NCBI RefSeq assembly: GCF_018403325.1 | Contig: NZ_BOSL01000004.1 | Coordinates: 310,001-374,000 of the forward strand | DNA from: Paenibacillus vini | GTDB taxonomy: Bacteria; Bacillota; Bacilli; Paenibacillales; Paenibacillaceae | Direction of reading: 5' to 3' | Length of the DNA: 64,000 nucleotides | In this document: one piece after another, positions 35,504-44,874 of the stretch | How the letters are laid out: every line of letters begins with the position of its first letter | Position numbering within the stretch: the first letter of the stretch is position 1 | Made by a program: the position numbers and the translations under genes | Notes under the pieces: generated by a model | Database searches by the model: none | The model's input: the letters and a program-made list of their open reading frames with translations, nothing else | What the model was told of the DNA's origin: nothing

Positions 35504-36205
35504 CTATAAATAATTCATAAAATCAATATAAAGCTGCTCTTGACCGATAAGTTCCACATGCTCGGGGAAATTACCGCCTTCCGCACAAACAGATAATTTA
35601 TAGGCAGGATCTATAGAATATTGCTTGAAGCGGCAATTCCGAAATTCTTGCTCCGTATTCAGCGAGATGCCGGTAGGTTGTTTTCGGATGGCAAAGGAAT
35701 CGAGGGGGACCGACAAGCCGAACCCGGAAGCTTTAACGTAGCTTTCTTTAAGCGTCCACAAGTCGAAAAAATACTCTGCTCTGCGGTCGGCGGGTACCTT
35801 TTGTAAATCGCGAAATTCCTGTTCCGCAAAGCAATGCTCCGCCACGTCCATATCCGGTTCGCGGATTTCTTCCACATCGATGCCGCAAGAAGAGGCCGAA
35901 AGGGCGCCGACAATCCATTGCCCCGAATGGGATTGATTGAAATGACATCCGGTGTTCCCGGATAACAGCGGTTTACCGAAAGGGTTCACATGTAGTTGGA
36001 TTTCGCTGTTTTTAATAGCGAGAGTCCGGCAAATCATATACCGGGATAGAATGTCGGCCGTCATACAGCGCAAAGCGTCAGCCCGGTGAAAGAACCTGCG
36101 GATTTTCTCCTGTTTCTCAATTGGCAACGCCTCAAGGAGTTTGTGCTCCAGCAGCGGATCAGGCTCCTGAGTCAGTTTAACGCCGTAAACTTGGATCATA
36201 CTCAT
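35504..36205 (-). CDS. Sfp-type 4'-phosphopantetheinyl transferase
   Basis: The 233-residue enzyme transfers phosphopantetheine from CoA to carrier-protein serines. It shows the pseudo-dimeric Sfp pattern: an N-terminal half with RFFHRADALRCMTADILSRY, then FNQSHSGQWIVGA, the Mg-binding GIDVEEI (about 110) and WTLKESYVKASG (about 150). It should activate Ser547 and Ser1062 of the neighbouring synthetases. The start ATG at 36203-36205 is preferred because TAGGAG lies 8 bp upstream; longer frames have no site. Convergent with the synthetase operon. Confidence 0.92.
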   Translation of the reverse strand: MSMIQVYGVKLTQEPDPLLEHKLLEALPIEKQEKIRRFFHRADALRCMTADILSRYMICRTLAIKNSEIQLHVNPFGKPLLSGNTGCHFNQSHSGQWIVGALSASSCGIDVEEIREPDMDVAEHCFAEQEFRDLQKVPADRRAEYFFDLWTLKESYVKASGFGLSVPLDSFAIRKQPTGISLNTEQEFRNCRFKQYSIDPAYKLSVCAEGGNFPEHVELIGQEQLYIDFMNYL

Positions 36206-36428
36206 ACTTTTTCTCCTATTTCGGATCGGAATTTTCCAATATAGATAGTATACCAAACGATTACCGCTATGTATTTATCACCTAATTTATGGGTAATGAT
36301 TAGCAGGAAAATTTTCAAATAAATTAATCCTATAAAATTACTTGTATTTATGTTATGATACGTCTGTGAAACTGATCAGTCATACTGCAGTCATCAACAT
36401 TCATAGGTTCTATAGGGGGAATCGGAAG

Positions 36429-37820
36429 ATGGAAACATTGAGAATTATCATTAACGTGGCCGTTATGCTCGTGCTGCTAGGCGTTCTTCTCTGGATGCAG
36501 AAGAAGCATATATCTTTTACAAAGCGGGTGTTTACCGGTCTGGGCCTCGGCTTGGTCTTCGGAGTTATTCTTCAGTTGATCTACCAGGCGGATTCGGAAG
36601 TGCTGGCCAAGTCTACGGACTGGTTCAACCTGGTGGGACGCGGATATGTCGGACTGCTGCAAATGATCGTTGTACCTCTGATTATGGTATCGATTATCTC
36701 GGCGATCATGAAGCTGAAGGGAAAGCAAAACCTCGGTAAAATGACCGGTCTCATCATCGCGGTGCTTTTGATAACGACGGCAATTGCCGCAACAGTTAGT
36801 ATCGTAACCAGCTTGAGCTTTGATCTGAAAGCGATCGAAATCGAAGCCGGCGAGAAGGAGCAAGCTCGTGGAGCGAAGCTTGAGGAACGCGTGGGCGATG
36901 TAGCCGATAAAACGATTCCTCAGCAAATACTGGATTTCATCCCGACCAATCCTTTCGCGGATATGACGGGAGCGCGCAGTACTTCGACGCTTGCGGTCGT
37001 TATTTTCTCAGCATTTATTGGAGTAGCCGTTCTGGGCTTGGATAAAAAGAAACCGGAACAAGCGGACACTTTCCGTAAAATAGTAGACGCGGTTTACGCG
37101 GTCGTTATGCGAATCGTAACGCTGGTGCTCAGGCTGACGCCTTACGGGATTCTGGCGCTGATCACCAATACGGTCGCTACGACGAATCCGGAAGAAATTC
37201 TGAAGCTGATCAAGTTCGTGGGCGCTTCGTACGTCGCCTTGATCGTAATGTTCATCATTCATTTGATTCTGTTGGCACTGTTCGGATACAATCCGGTACA
37301 ATACGTGAGAAAAGTACTGCCAACGCTCGTATTTGCCTTTACTTCGCGTTCCAGCGCCGCGACTATTCCACTGAATGTGGAAACGCAGACTAAGCGTCTG
37401 GGCGTGCCGGAAGGCATCGCCAACCTGTCGGCCTCGTTCGGGGCAACGATCGGCCAGAACGGCTGCGCCGGTATCTACCCGGCCATGCTGGCCGTCATGA
37501 TCGCACCGACCGTCGGCATTGACCCGCTCAGCTGGGATTTCATCCTGACGCTGATCCTGGTCGTCACAGTCAGCTCCTTCGGGGTAGCCGGCGTGGGCGG
37601 CGGCGCAACCTTCGCCTCGCTGATCGTGTTGTCCACGATGAACCTGCCGGTAGCTCTTGCAGGCTTGCTGATCTCCGTTGAGCCATTGATCGACATGGGC
37701 CGTACGGCACTCAACGTCAACGACTCGATTACGGCCGGCGTCATCACCGGCAAGGTACTCGGCGAGAACGATCAGGACGTGTTCAAGCGGAACGTGGATC
37801 TGGATGTCGTGCAGGCTTAA
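36429..37820 (+). CDS. tcyP: L-cystine sodium/proton symporter (TcyP-like, DAACS family)
   Basis: A 463-residue polytopic protein of the dicarboxylate/amino acid:cation symporter family. The opening MLVLLGVLLWMQKKHISF, GYVGLLQMIVVPLIMVSIISA, the hairpin serine-rich FAFTSRSSAATIPL (near 305) and SFGATIGQNGCAGIYPAMLAV are the transport-site signatures, and the overall wording is closest to Bacillus TcyP. ATG 36429 follows AGGGGGAATCGG; an upstream in-frame start at 36342 has no ribosome binding site. It stands alone and ends at a strong terminator. A role in cystine/sulfur uptake fits the sulfonate genes further along. Confidence 0.88.
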   Translation: METLRIIINVAVMLVLLGVLLWMQKKHISFTKRVFTGLGLGLVFGVILQLIYQADSEVLAKSTDWFNLVGRGYVGLLQMIVVPLIMVSIISAIMKLKGKQNLGKMTGLIIAVLLITTAIAATVSIVTSLSFDLKAIEIEAGEKEQARGAKLEERVGDVADKTIPQQILDFIPTNPFADMTGARSTSTLAVVIFSAFIGVAVLGLDKKKPEQADTFRKIVDAVYAVVMRIVTLVLRLTPYGILALITNTVATTNPEEILKLIKFVGASYVALIVMFIIHLILLALFGYNPVQYVRKVLPTLVFAFTSRSSAATIPLNVETQTKRLGVPEGIANLSASFGATIGQNGCAGIYPAMLAVMIAPTVGIDPLSWDFILTLILVVTVSSFGVAGVGGGATFASLIVLSTMNLPVALAGLLISVEPLIDMGRTALNVNDSITAGVITGKVLGENDQDVFKRNVDLDVVQA

Positions 37821-37828
37821 TAAATATA

Positions 37829-37867
37829 ATAAACAGCCCGGAGCAGAGTGCTCCGGGCTGTTTATTT
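37829..37867 (+). terminator. Intrinsic terminator after tcyP
   Basis: AAACAGCCCGGAGCA pairs perfectly with TGCTCCGGGCTGTTT around GAG, followed by ATTTATTT. Confidence 0.9.
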
Positions 37868-37918
37868 ATTTGCGATGGAGAAGCCTGATGATGTGGTTGG
37901 AAATACTGGTTGGGATAC

Positions 37919-39190
37919 CTATTCAATAACCATGTTTTTTTCGTCAAAATATATTTCTTGAGGTTCGCTTGGTTCCGGAGTGGAGCTGGAACCTCCGCCG
38001 TGGATAGTAAGATCACTATTTCCGTTGAGGGTAATCGAACCGTTGGAGTACAGAAGGCCTGTTAACTCGGCTTTGTTTTTACCACCCATAACGAGCGCGC
38101 CGGCGTCATATAAAGCGAACTGATTATAACCGGATAACGTACCTGTAGTGGAGCCTCCGACATAAACATTCCCGGCCAGCAGGGTTCCGTGCAGATTGAT
38201 GTGATTCGTATACAGAGTTCCCGAGATAATCACCTTCGGATCGCTGTTGAAATTGGTCGTTCCTTTTACCCTGATAAATTTACCGGAGCCGGCATTGAGA
38301 TGAACTTCTCCTCCGTTCACGAGGAGGTTTCCTTCGATAATTATATTGCCGGTTGCCGTGATCGTGGAGCCGGATTCCATCGTAAGCTCACCGGTGATAA
38401 GCAGATCACCGTCAACAGTTATTGAAGTCTTTTGCATCAATTTAAAAGATTTTAATGACTTTGAAGTAGAGTAATTCAAACTCTGTTTAACTTCATTATC
38501 AGGCTCGGAAGGTTGGGCCGGTAAAGAACCTTTAATTTTACTAGCCTCTTGGTCCACTTTGGCAATAAGGCTAGTGACCTCGACTCTCTCCGGTAGAGTA
38601 ATTCCTTGCACGGAAGAAGTCGACGTAAGGACCTGCCCTTTGATCGTGGAATTATTATTATGAAACCCTCCAGCCACATAAACATTACCTTCGATAATGC
38701 CGCCGTTCAGCATCACCGCCCCTTGGCTCACTACGGCATATCCGCCGTTTCCACCGCCTGTAGGAGGATCCTTCGGCACGTAAGACAACGTAATTTCAAT
38801 CTTTTTACTTGCGGTTTGGGTGATTTTTCCCGATCTTCCTTCCATAGTGATGACAGCGGAGTATTTCAATTTCTCTTCATCCAAATTAATAGTCCGCTCA
38901 TCCAGATAGGGTGAGGCTGCCTCTTGAACTTTATTTCCAACCATTTTAAGAGTTATTTTCTCTTCTTCTTTCAAGGTCATTACAGCGCCCCGGACTTCAG
39001 CAAGTTTCACAAGAAGCTTGGTCTCTGCATCGGCTTGTGCAGCCATCAGGTCGGAGGAAACGTTGACCATCCCTTGGGAGTTCGTTACGTTGCGCATGAC
39101 AAGCGTGCCGATGACGACCAGTATGACGATAAGAAATAGGGCGGATATGAGGGCGTAGCCTTGTTCGTTTTTGCCGCTCTTCAGCTTCAT
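37919..39190 (-). CDS. PilX/GspK-position pilus-associated protein with a repeat-rich (beta-helix-like) C-terminal domain
   Basis: The 423-residue protein starts MKLKSGKNEQGYALISALFLIV: a prepilin-like leader with Gly11 and a hydrophobic helix but no Glu at +5, as in PilX/GspK-type minor pilins. After a coiled region comes, from about 155, a long array of short strands rich in G, N, V and T (GGIIEGNVYVAGG; DGDLLITGELTMESGSTITATGN; GTLLAGNVYVGG), like polymer-forming or right-handed beta-helix domains. A Ser/Pro-rich tail ends it. It may cap the pilus or act as adhesin (inference). ATG 39188-39190 is preferred over GTG 39197 because GAGGTG lies just before it. Last of three cotranscribed minor pilin genes. 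Confidence 0.75.
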   Translation of the reverse strand: MKLKSGKNEQGYALISALFLIVILVVIGTLVMRNVTNSQGMVNVSSDLMAAQADAETKLLVKLAEVRGAVMTLKEEEKITLKMVGNKVQEAASPYLDERTINLDEEKLKYSAVITMEGRSGKITQTASKKIEITLSYVPKDPPTGGGNGGYAVVSQGAVMLNGGIIEGNVYVAGGFHNNNSTIKGQVLTSTSSVQGITLPERVEVTSLIAKVDQEASKIKGSLPAQPSEPDNEVKQSLNYSTSKSLKSFKLMQKTSITVDGDLLITGELTMESGSTITATGNIIIEGNLLVNGGEVHLNAGSGKFIRVKGTTNFNSDPKVIISGTLYTNHINLHGTLLAGNVYVGGSTTGTLSGYNQFALYDAGALVMGGKNKAELTGLLYSNGSITLNGNSDLTIHGGGSSSTPEPSEPQEIYFDEKNMVIE

Positions 39191-39200
39191 TTCTATCACC

Positions 39201-39686
39201 TCACGAAATTAATTTGATCGAGACGAACAAATAAAGGGGTTCCATCTTGCTCTCGCCGGCGAGGCGGCACCATAGATGAATCTGTAATTCCTTATTAGCC
39301 TTGATAAAATAAGAACCCGTCAAATCAAGCTCACTATCGCTAAAAAGCTTTCCGTTTTTGTCATACAAGCCACCGTCTTTTAAGGTTAAGGACACTGGTG
39401 AACTACTATCACTCATCACATCTGTTATGACCTCAGCATTGATAGATGACATATCCGGAGATGAGACGGAGACAGTATTCTTTAGCTTGGCCTGTAGTGC
39501 GGCGCTAAGAGTGATAGCCTTGTTTCTGAGCTCGGTTTCGTGATTGACTCTTCCATAAGCGAGAAGCGAGGTTGATAGAATGGTAGAGATAAGTATCAAT
39601 AGCAGCCCCGCCAAGGCTAGAGCGGCGAGCAATTCAACCAGGGTGAGTCCGTCTTCTTTGCGGAAGTTAAAGGTCCGGCTGTTCAT
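39201..39686 (-). CDS. Minor prepilin (PilW/ComGF-like position)
   Basis: A 161-residue protein with a type IV prepilin N-terminus: basic leader ending Gly13, then LTLVELLAALALAGLLLILIS, with Glu at +5. The remaining 120 residues form a globular domain without recognisable motif. It lies 3 bp after the previous minor pilin gene and 10 bp before the PilX-like gene, on the strand opposite to pilB. Processed by the prepilin peptidase encoded at 44874. Confidence 0.85.
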   Translation of the reverse strand: MNSRTFNFRKEDGLTLVELLAALALAGLLLILISTILSTSLLAYGRVNHETELRNKAITLSAALQAKLKNTVSVSSPDMSSINAEVITDVMSDSSSPVSLTLKDGGLYDKNGKLFSDSELDLTGSYFIKANKELQIHLWCRLAGESKMEPLYLFVSIKLIS

Positions 39687-39689
39687 AGT

Positions 39690-40169
39690 TTATTTCCCCC
39701 CGTCAATCGCATAGTTCTTTTTGGCTGCGCCGACGATCGAGACTTTGTGCTTGTATTGTCCTGGCTGGTCTTTATCTGGAGCCCAAGAAGTTGTAATAGT
39801 AATGTACAAAACATCAGGATTTGAGGTATATTTAGGATGGTTTCGGCAAATTTGCGTGTCAATGACATAAATTTCATTACTGGTTTGCTCGGGAAGCTGC
39901 GTACAGTTGGAAGCGGTTAGTCGCCCCTCCAGATCGTTAAAGGGTATTGCCTGAACTTTGTGCAGCTCGGCATTGGCGAGATGGGTGGCCGACAGCTTTT
40001 GGTTGGTCAGTTTGCTCTGAGCCTCGCTGTTCGTAAAATAGGATAGAAAATATAAACTGACGATCGAGATTATTACTAACGCTATCGCTACTTCAATCAG
40101 CGTCAAGCCATCCTCCTTAGCGATCGTGGATCCTAGGGATTTTTTTGTGCGCAGATGTAACTTATTCAT
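39690..40169 (-). CDS. Minor prepilin (PilV/GspI-like)
   Basis: A 159-residue protein with a 21-residue leader ending KEDG, then LTLIEVAIALVIISIVSLYFL, a canonical prepilin helix with Glu at +5. HLANAELHKVQAIPF near residue 65 is the stretch commonly found after the helix in PilV/GspI proteins. Two Cys residues in the globular part (NCTQLP and QICRNH) may form a disulfide. First gene of the - strand minor pilin operon, divergent from pilB. Confidence 0.85.
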   Translation of the reverse strand: MNKLHLRTKKSLGSTIAKEDGLTLIEVAIALVIISIVSLYFLSYFTNSEAQSKLTNQKLSATHLANAELHKVQAIPFNDLEGRLTASNCTQLPEQTSNEIYVIDTQICRNHPKYTSNPDVLYITITTSWAPDKDQPGQYKHKVSIVGAAKKNYAIDGGK

Positions 40170-40433
40170 TACAATTCCTCGCTCTCATCGGTGTTCATAG
40201 ATGTAGTGTCGAAACTTGATTCATCAGAAGGAGAATTGTTAGAAAAATAGGTAAAATGTACTATTTTATAATAGCATCAATAAGTCAAAAGGTATATAAT
40301 CATTACAAATGCTGTTTACTATTATTTTCCTCAATTATAGTACCCTACGTAATCTTGTTAATCATTTCTGACTACGATTCAGTCTCCGCCTGTAATTACT
40401 AGATATTTCTACTCAAATAAGAGGGTGTGAAAC
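40170..40433. other. Divergent promoter region of the two pilus operons
   Basis: 264 A/T-rich bases. TATAAT occurs at 40267-40272 and 40295-40300 on the + strand, but no convincing -35 accompanies them. No riboswitch-like structure was seen. Confidence 0.4.
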
Positions 40434-42122
40434 ATGTACACGATCAAAAAACGTCTGGGTGAACTTCTTCTTGAATCCGGGATAATTACGGAAGCGCAAT
40501 TACAAACCGCACTCGAAGAGCAACGAAGCACCAAAAAAAAGCTCGGTGACGTTTTGCTGTCACAGGGAGTTCTTACAGAGCATCAATTGATCGAAGTGCT
40601 GGAATTCCAGCTTGGCATTCCGCATGTTACATTGTCAAGGTTTCAAATCGACCCTAAACTAAGCCAAATTATTCCTGAAACGATGGCCAAACGATATCAG
40701 GTGATGCCGATCCGCGTAGATGGCCGGAAGTTGATGGTTGCCATGGCAGACCCTTTGGATTTGTTCGTCATTGATGATTTACGGATGAGCACCGGGTTTA
40801 CGATTGAGCCGGCGATCATCGCCCGCGGCGAGCTGCAGCGTGGTATTGCGCGTCTGTATGGTCTGCAGGACTCTATGAATGAAATGATCAAGGATCTGGG
40901 ATCCGGAGATGGACCGATTGAAGTGGAGCAGTCCGTCATTACGGACGAGGAGTCCCCGGTCGTAAGGCTTGTCCATCAGATGATCGAGCAAGCCGTTCGG
41001 CTGGGAGCGAGTGATATTCACGTTGATCCGATGGATACCCAAGTGGCGATCCGGTATCGGATCGACGGGATGCTGCGGAGCGAACGGTCGATTCCCAAAA
41101 CGATGCAAGGCGTTATAACGGCCCGGCTGAAAATTCTGGGGAATCTGAATATCGCCGAGCGCCGGCTTCCCCAGGACGGGCGAATCAAGATGATGATCGA
41201 CGGCAAGCAGATCGATATCCGGATTTCTTCGTTGCCGACAGTGCACGGAGAGAAGGTCGTCATGCGGCTGCTCGATCTTGCTACGGGAGTTAAGGCCTTG
41301 GACAAGCTCGGAATGACCGAGCACAACCAGGGATTGTTCCGGCGAATGATCGAGAAACAGCATGGGATCGTGCTGCTTACGGGGCCAACCGGCAGCGGTA
41401 AAACGACCACGCTGTACTCCGCGCTGCAGCATTTGAACCGGGAGCAGAACAATATCATTACGATTGAGGACCCGGTGGAGTATATGCTGGAGGGCGTGAA
41501 CCAGATGCAGGTTCATCCTGCAGCCGGCCTGACCTTTGCCAAAGGGCTTCGCTCCATTCTCAGACAGGATCCGAATATCATCATGGTGGGCGAAATCCGT
41601 GACTATGAAACTGCGGAAATTTCGATCCGGGCCTCGCTCACCGGGCATTTGGTCTTTTCGACGCTTCATACGAATGACGCGGTCAGCACCATTGTCCGTC
41701 TAAGAGACATGGGAGTTGAGCCTTATCTTATTTCTTCTTCACTAATCGGCGTGGTAGCCCAGCGCCTCGTTCGCCGGATTTGTCCGGACTGCGCTGCAGC
41801 ATACGTTCCGGATGTCAAAGAGCGGATCTATCTGGAACGTCTGGGGATCACGGTGGACAAGCTGCATCATGGCAAGGGCTGCGGCACATGCGGCAAAAGC
41901 GGGTACCGGGGGCGGATGGCCATTCACGAGGTTCTTTGGATCGATGATGAATTGCGCGATTCGATCGTGAATGGAACCCCGATTACGGAACTTCGCAAAC
42001 ATGCGGCGAAGCTGGGTATGCGAACCTTGTTCGAAGACGGCATCGAAAAAATGATCGCAGGGCACACCACCCTGCAGGAAATTCTCCGTGAAGCCGGTGA
42101 TGAAGAGGAGGTGAGGCAATGA
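40434..42122 (+). CDS. pilB: Type IV pilus extension ATPase PilB
   Basis: The 562-residue cytosolic hexameric ATPase powers pilus assembly. An N-terminal MshEN/GspE-N domain (1-150, KRLGELLLESGIITEAQLQTAL) is followed by the ATPase core with Walker A GPTGSGKTT (Lys323), Asp box, Walker B region RQDPNIIMVGEIRD and His box. A tetracysteine zinc motif (ICPDC and GCGTCG, near 445-490) is typical of GspE/PilB. Start ATG 40434 behind GAGGGTG. First gene of the pilB-pilO operon; it overlaps pilT by 4 bp. Confidence 0.96.
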   Translation: MYTIKKRLGELLLESGIITEAQLQTALEEQRSTKKKLGDVLLSQGVLTEHQLIEVLEFQLGIPHVTLSRFQIDPKLSQIIPETMAKRYQVMPIRVDGRKLMVAMADPLDLFVIDDLRMSTGFTIEPAIIARGELQRGIARLYGLQDSMNEMIKDLGSGDGPIEVEQSVITDEESPVVRLVHQMIEQAVRLGASDIHVDPMDTQVAIRYRIDGMLRSERSIPKTMQGVITARLKILGNLNIAERRLPQDGRIKMMIDGKQIDIRISSLPTVHGEKVVMRLLDLATGVKALDKLGMTEHNQGLFRRMIEKQHGIVLLTGPTGSGKTTTLYSALQHLNREQNNIITIEDPVEYMLEGVNQMQVHPAAGLTFAKGLRSILRQDPNIIMVGEIRDYETAEISIRASLTGHLVFSTLHTNDAVSTIVRLRDMGVEPYLISSSLIGVVAQRLVRRICPDCAAAYVPDVKERIYLERLGITVDKLHHGKGCGTCGKSGYRGRMAIHEVLWIDDELRDSIVNGTPITELRKHAAKLGMRTLFEDGIEKMIAGHTTLQEILREAGDEEEVRQ

Positions 42123-43168
42123 GCGACGCTGAACAATATTTTGCCTCATTGCTTACAGAGGCGCAGGAATCAGGGGCATCGGATTTGCATATGACCGTCA
42201 ACTCGCCGCCGGTGTTGCGGATTGACGGGATGCTGCATCGTATGGACAGGGATGCAGCATCCCCGGCCATGCTGGAGGAGTATGCGCGGACGATTATGAA
42301 TGAGTCCCAGTACAGTAAGTTTCTGGATAACGGCGAGGTGGACTTCTCTTACGGGGTTCCCGGCATATCCCGATTCCGTATCAATGTGTACCGGCAAAGA
42401 GGCTCCATGTGTATTGCTGCTCGAGTTATATCGCCCACGGTGCCCCCTTTCGAGACGCTGAAACTGCCGCCGGTGTTGCTTAAACTGGCACAGAAGCCGC
42501 AAGGCCTTTTCCTCGTAACGGGACCTACAGGGAGCGGCAAATCAACAACCCTTGCTTCTTTGATTGACTATGTCAACAAGACGCAGAGCAAGCACATTGT
42601 TACACTTGAAGATCCGATAGAATATTTGCACCGCCACGGGCGGTCCATTGTCAATCAGCGTGAGGTCGGTCTCGATACCCACTCTTTCGGCAATGGACTA
42701 CGGGCGGCGCTGCGTCAGGACCCCGATATCATTATGGTGGGGGAGATGCGGGACCCGGAAACGATTCGGACCGCTATAACAGCTGCGGAGACAGGCCATC
42801 TGGTTTTTGCGACGCTTCATACCGCTGATGCCCCGCAGACGATTGATCGGATCATCGACGCATTCCCGCCGGAGCAGCAGGGCCAAATCCGGATACAGCT
42901 CGCGTCGGTGCTGATTATCGTATTGTCTCAGCGGTTGCTTCCGGCCCGGACGGGTAAAGGAAGACTTGTCGCTACTGAGGTACTGCTGAATACGCCGGCG
43001 GTAAGCAATCTGATCCGCACGGAGAAGGTGCATCAAATTAAGAGCGTCATGCAGACAAATGTTCAACTCGGCATGCACACCTTGGAAATGGACATCAGGG
43101 AAATGCTTCGTCAAGGCACGGTAGATGAATCTGCGGCGAGGGAGTATTTGTCGGAAGGACAGATGTGA
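42119..43168 (+). CDS. pilT: Type IV pilus retraction ATPase PilT
   Basis: A 349-residue hexameric ATPase that depolymerises pili for twitching. PAS-like N-terminal domain (GASDLHMTVNSPPVLRIDG), Walker A GPTGSGKST (Lys141), RQDPDIIMVGEMRDPETI (Walker B), and the His-box region ETGHLVFATLHTADA. The short N-terminus and the C-terminal helices distinguish it from PilB. Overlaps pilB (ATGA) and ends 1 bp before pilC. Its presence implies retractile pili. Confidence 0.96.
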   Translation: MSDAEQYFASLLTEAQESGASDLHMTVNSPPVLRIDGMLHRMDRDAASPAMLEEYARTIMNESQYSKFLDNGEVDFSYGVPGISRFRINVYRQRGSMCIAARVISPTVPPFETLKLPPVLLKLAQKPQGLFLVTGPTGSGKSTTLASLIDYVNKTQSKHIVTLEDPIEYLHRHGRSIVNQREVGLDTHSFGNGLRAALRQDPDIIMVGEMRDPETIRTAITAAETGHLVFATLHTADAPQTIDRIIDAFPPEQQGQIRIQLASVLIIVLSQRLLPARTGKGRLVATEVLLNTPAVSNLIRTEKVHQIKSVMQTNVQLGMHTLEMDIREMLRQGTVDESAAREYLSEGQM

Positions 43169-43169
43169 T

Positions 43170-44378
43170 ATGGCTCAATTTATATATCAGGGCAGAGATC
43201 CCGCGGGGCGGACCCGAAAGGGCGTCATTCAGGCAGCTGACCGTGGAACCGCCCTTGCGGAACTGAAGCGGCAGCAATTTATCGTAACCAAGCTTCAGGA
43301 GAAGCGGGAGAACGTTTGGAATAAAGACTTTTATATCGGCAGTCCGGTCAAAAATGAACATTTTGTCGTCTTCTGCCGACAGTTTGCAACGATGATCCGG
43401 GCGGGAATCTCGATCGTTGACGCTACGGCCGTCTTGGCCGAGCAATCCGAGAGCAAGGCTCTGAAGAAGACGCTCAGCGAGGTAACATCCGAGCTTCGGA
43501 AGGGAAGTACCTTTTCGGGGGCGATCTCGGCCTATCCCCGGATTTTCCCGTCCATCTTCGTCCATATGATTCGGGCGGGGGAAGAGTCGGGGAGTATGGA
43601 GGATACACTGGAGCGGCTGGCCGTATATTTTGAAAAAGCCCACTATACCCGGGAAAAGGTAAAGTCGGCGATGACGTATCCGCTCATCGTGGCTGTGATG
43701 GCCGTGGCGGTGGTCATATTTTTGCTCAAGTTCATCATTCCGCGATTCCAGTCGATGTTCACGCAGCTGGGCGGCGAGCTTCCGGCCATTACGAAAATGA
43801 CATTAGCCATGAGCCGAAGCCTGGAAACGCATTGGTATATGTGGATTCTGGTCGCAATGGCGATCGCGGCGGGCGTCTATCTTCTTCTCCGCTGGGAGAA
43901 AGGAGCTTATGCCTGGGACTATTTCAAGCTAAAGGTTCCGGTGTTCGGCTTGCTGAACCGCAAGAGCGCCATCGCCCAAATGACGCGCACTTTGTCTTCT
44001 CTGTATGCCAGCGCCGTTCCGGTTCTCCAATCGCTTGCGATTGTGGAGAAGATCGTGGGTAATCGTGTAATAGGGGCGACCATTCACGAGTCTCAGAACT
44101 CATTGCGTCAGGGGCGCCCGTTATCCGAGCCTTTTCGCAAATCGTGGATTTTTCCTCCGCTAGTCACGCAAATGATCGTGGTTGGCGAGGAGACCGGTTC
44201 CATCGACACCATGCTTGGCAAAATCGCCGACTTCTACGAACGCGATGTAGAAAACAGCGTGGACAAGCTCAAGCAGTTGATCGAACCGATTATGATCGTC
44301 CTTTTGGCAGGCGTCGTGGGCTTCATCATGGCTTCCATTATGATCCCGATGCTGACCCTTTATGGAAATATAAGCTAA
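43170..44378 (+). CDS. pilC: Type IV pilus inner-membrane platform protein PilC
   Basis: The 402-residue protein has the duplicated type II secretion F domain: MAQFIYQGRDPAGRTRKGVIQA start, FCRQFATMIRAGISIVDA in the first half and MTRTLSSLYASAVPVLQSLAIVE in the second, with three membrane helices (about 165, 220, 375). It anchors the pilus motor. ATG 43170 is 1 bp after the pilT stop with GGAAGGA upstream; a longer in-frame start inside pilT has no site and is rejected. Confidence 0.95.
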   Translation: MAQFIYQGRDPAGRTRKGVIQAADRGTALAELKRQQFIVTKLQEKRENVWNKDFYIGSPVKNEHFVVFCRQFATMIRAGISIVDATAVLAEQSESKALKKTLSEVTSELRKGSTFSGAISAYPRIFPSIFVHMIRAGEESGSMEDTLERLAVYFEKAHYTREKVKSAMTYPLIVAVMAVAVVIFLLKFIIPRFQSMFTQLGGELPAITKMTLAMSRSLETHWYMWILVAMAIAAGVYLLLRWEKGAYAWDYFKLKVPVFGLLNRKSAIAQMTRTLSSLYASAVPVLQSLAIVEKIVGNRVIGATIHESQNSLRQGRPLSEPFRKSWIFPPLVTQMIVVGEETGSIDTMLGKIADFYERDVENSVDKLKQLIEPIMIVLLAGVVGFIMASIMIPMLTLYGNIS

Positions 44379-44400
44379 ATACAATTGGGAGGTTATCTAA

Positions 44401-44874
44401 ATGACTGCACTTATTCAAAGATTAAGAAAAGAAGAAAAAGGCCTAACATTGATCGAATTGCTCGCCGTTATCGTTATTATTGGGGTTATTGCTGCAATTG
44501 CAGTACCGTTGATTACCGGTTTGATTAATAACACGAAGGACAATGCGCGGACTGCGACTGCAAATCAGCTTTTAGAAGCAGCTAAGCTGTACTCTATTGC
44601 AAATAATAATGGAGAGATAAAGGATACGGTTACTCTAAAACAACTAGAGGATGGCGAGTATATTCAAAAAGGGTTAACAGACCCTAAGGATGGCAAAGAA
44701 TTGAGCAAGGATAACACATCTGTTAATTTAGATAAATTGAATATTGAATCAGAAGTTGTTGTAACTTTGACGTTGAACGACGGCAAACCCGTGACATTCA
44801 CAACAAAAGACTTGAAAGAAAGTAATAAGGGTGCAGAAGGCTCCACACCCGCAACACCTCCAGCAACAAAATAA
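44401..44874 (+). CDS. pilA: Major type IV pilin-like protein
   Basis: A 157-residue prepilin: leader ending EEKG (Gly14), then LTLIELLAVIVIIGVIAAIAVP with Glu at +5. A T/N/K-rich globular domain and a disordered tail (STPATPPATK) follow. No Cys, so no D-loop disulfide. Its gene is less GC-rich than its neighbours and sits directly before the peptidase that should process it (overlap TAATG), in the usual position of the major pilin. The A/T-rich, surface-exposed part would be expected to vary between strains. Confidence 0.9.
   Translation: MTALIQRLRKEEKGLTLIELLAVIVIIGVIAAIAVPLITGLINNTKDNARTATANQLLEAAKLYSIANNNGEIKDTVTLKQLEDGEYIQKGLTDPKDGKELSKDNTSVNLDKLNIESEVVVTLTLNDGKPVTFTTKDLKESNKGAEGSTPATPPATK

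Noticed and set aside
40170-40433. c-di-GMP riboswitch before the pilus operon
   Set aside because: Looked for because pilus genes are often so controlled, but no conserved aptamer sequence was seen in the 264 bp.
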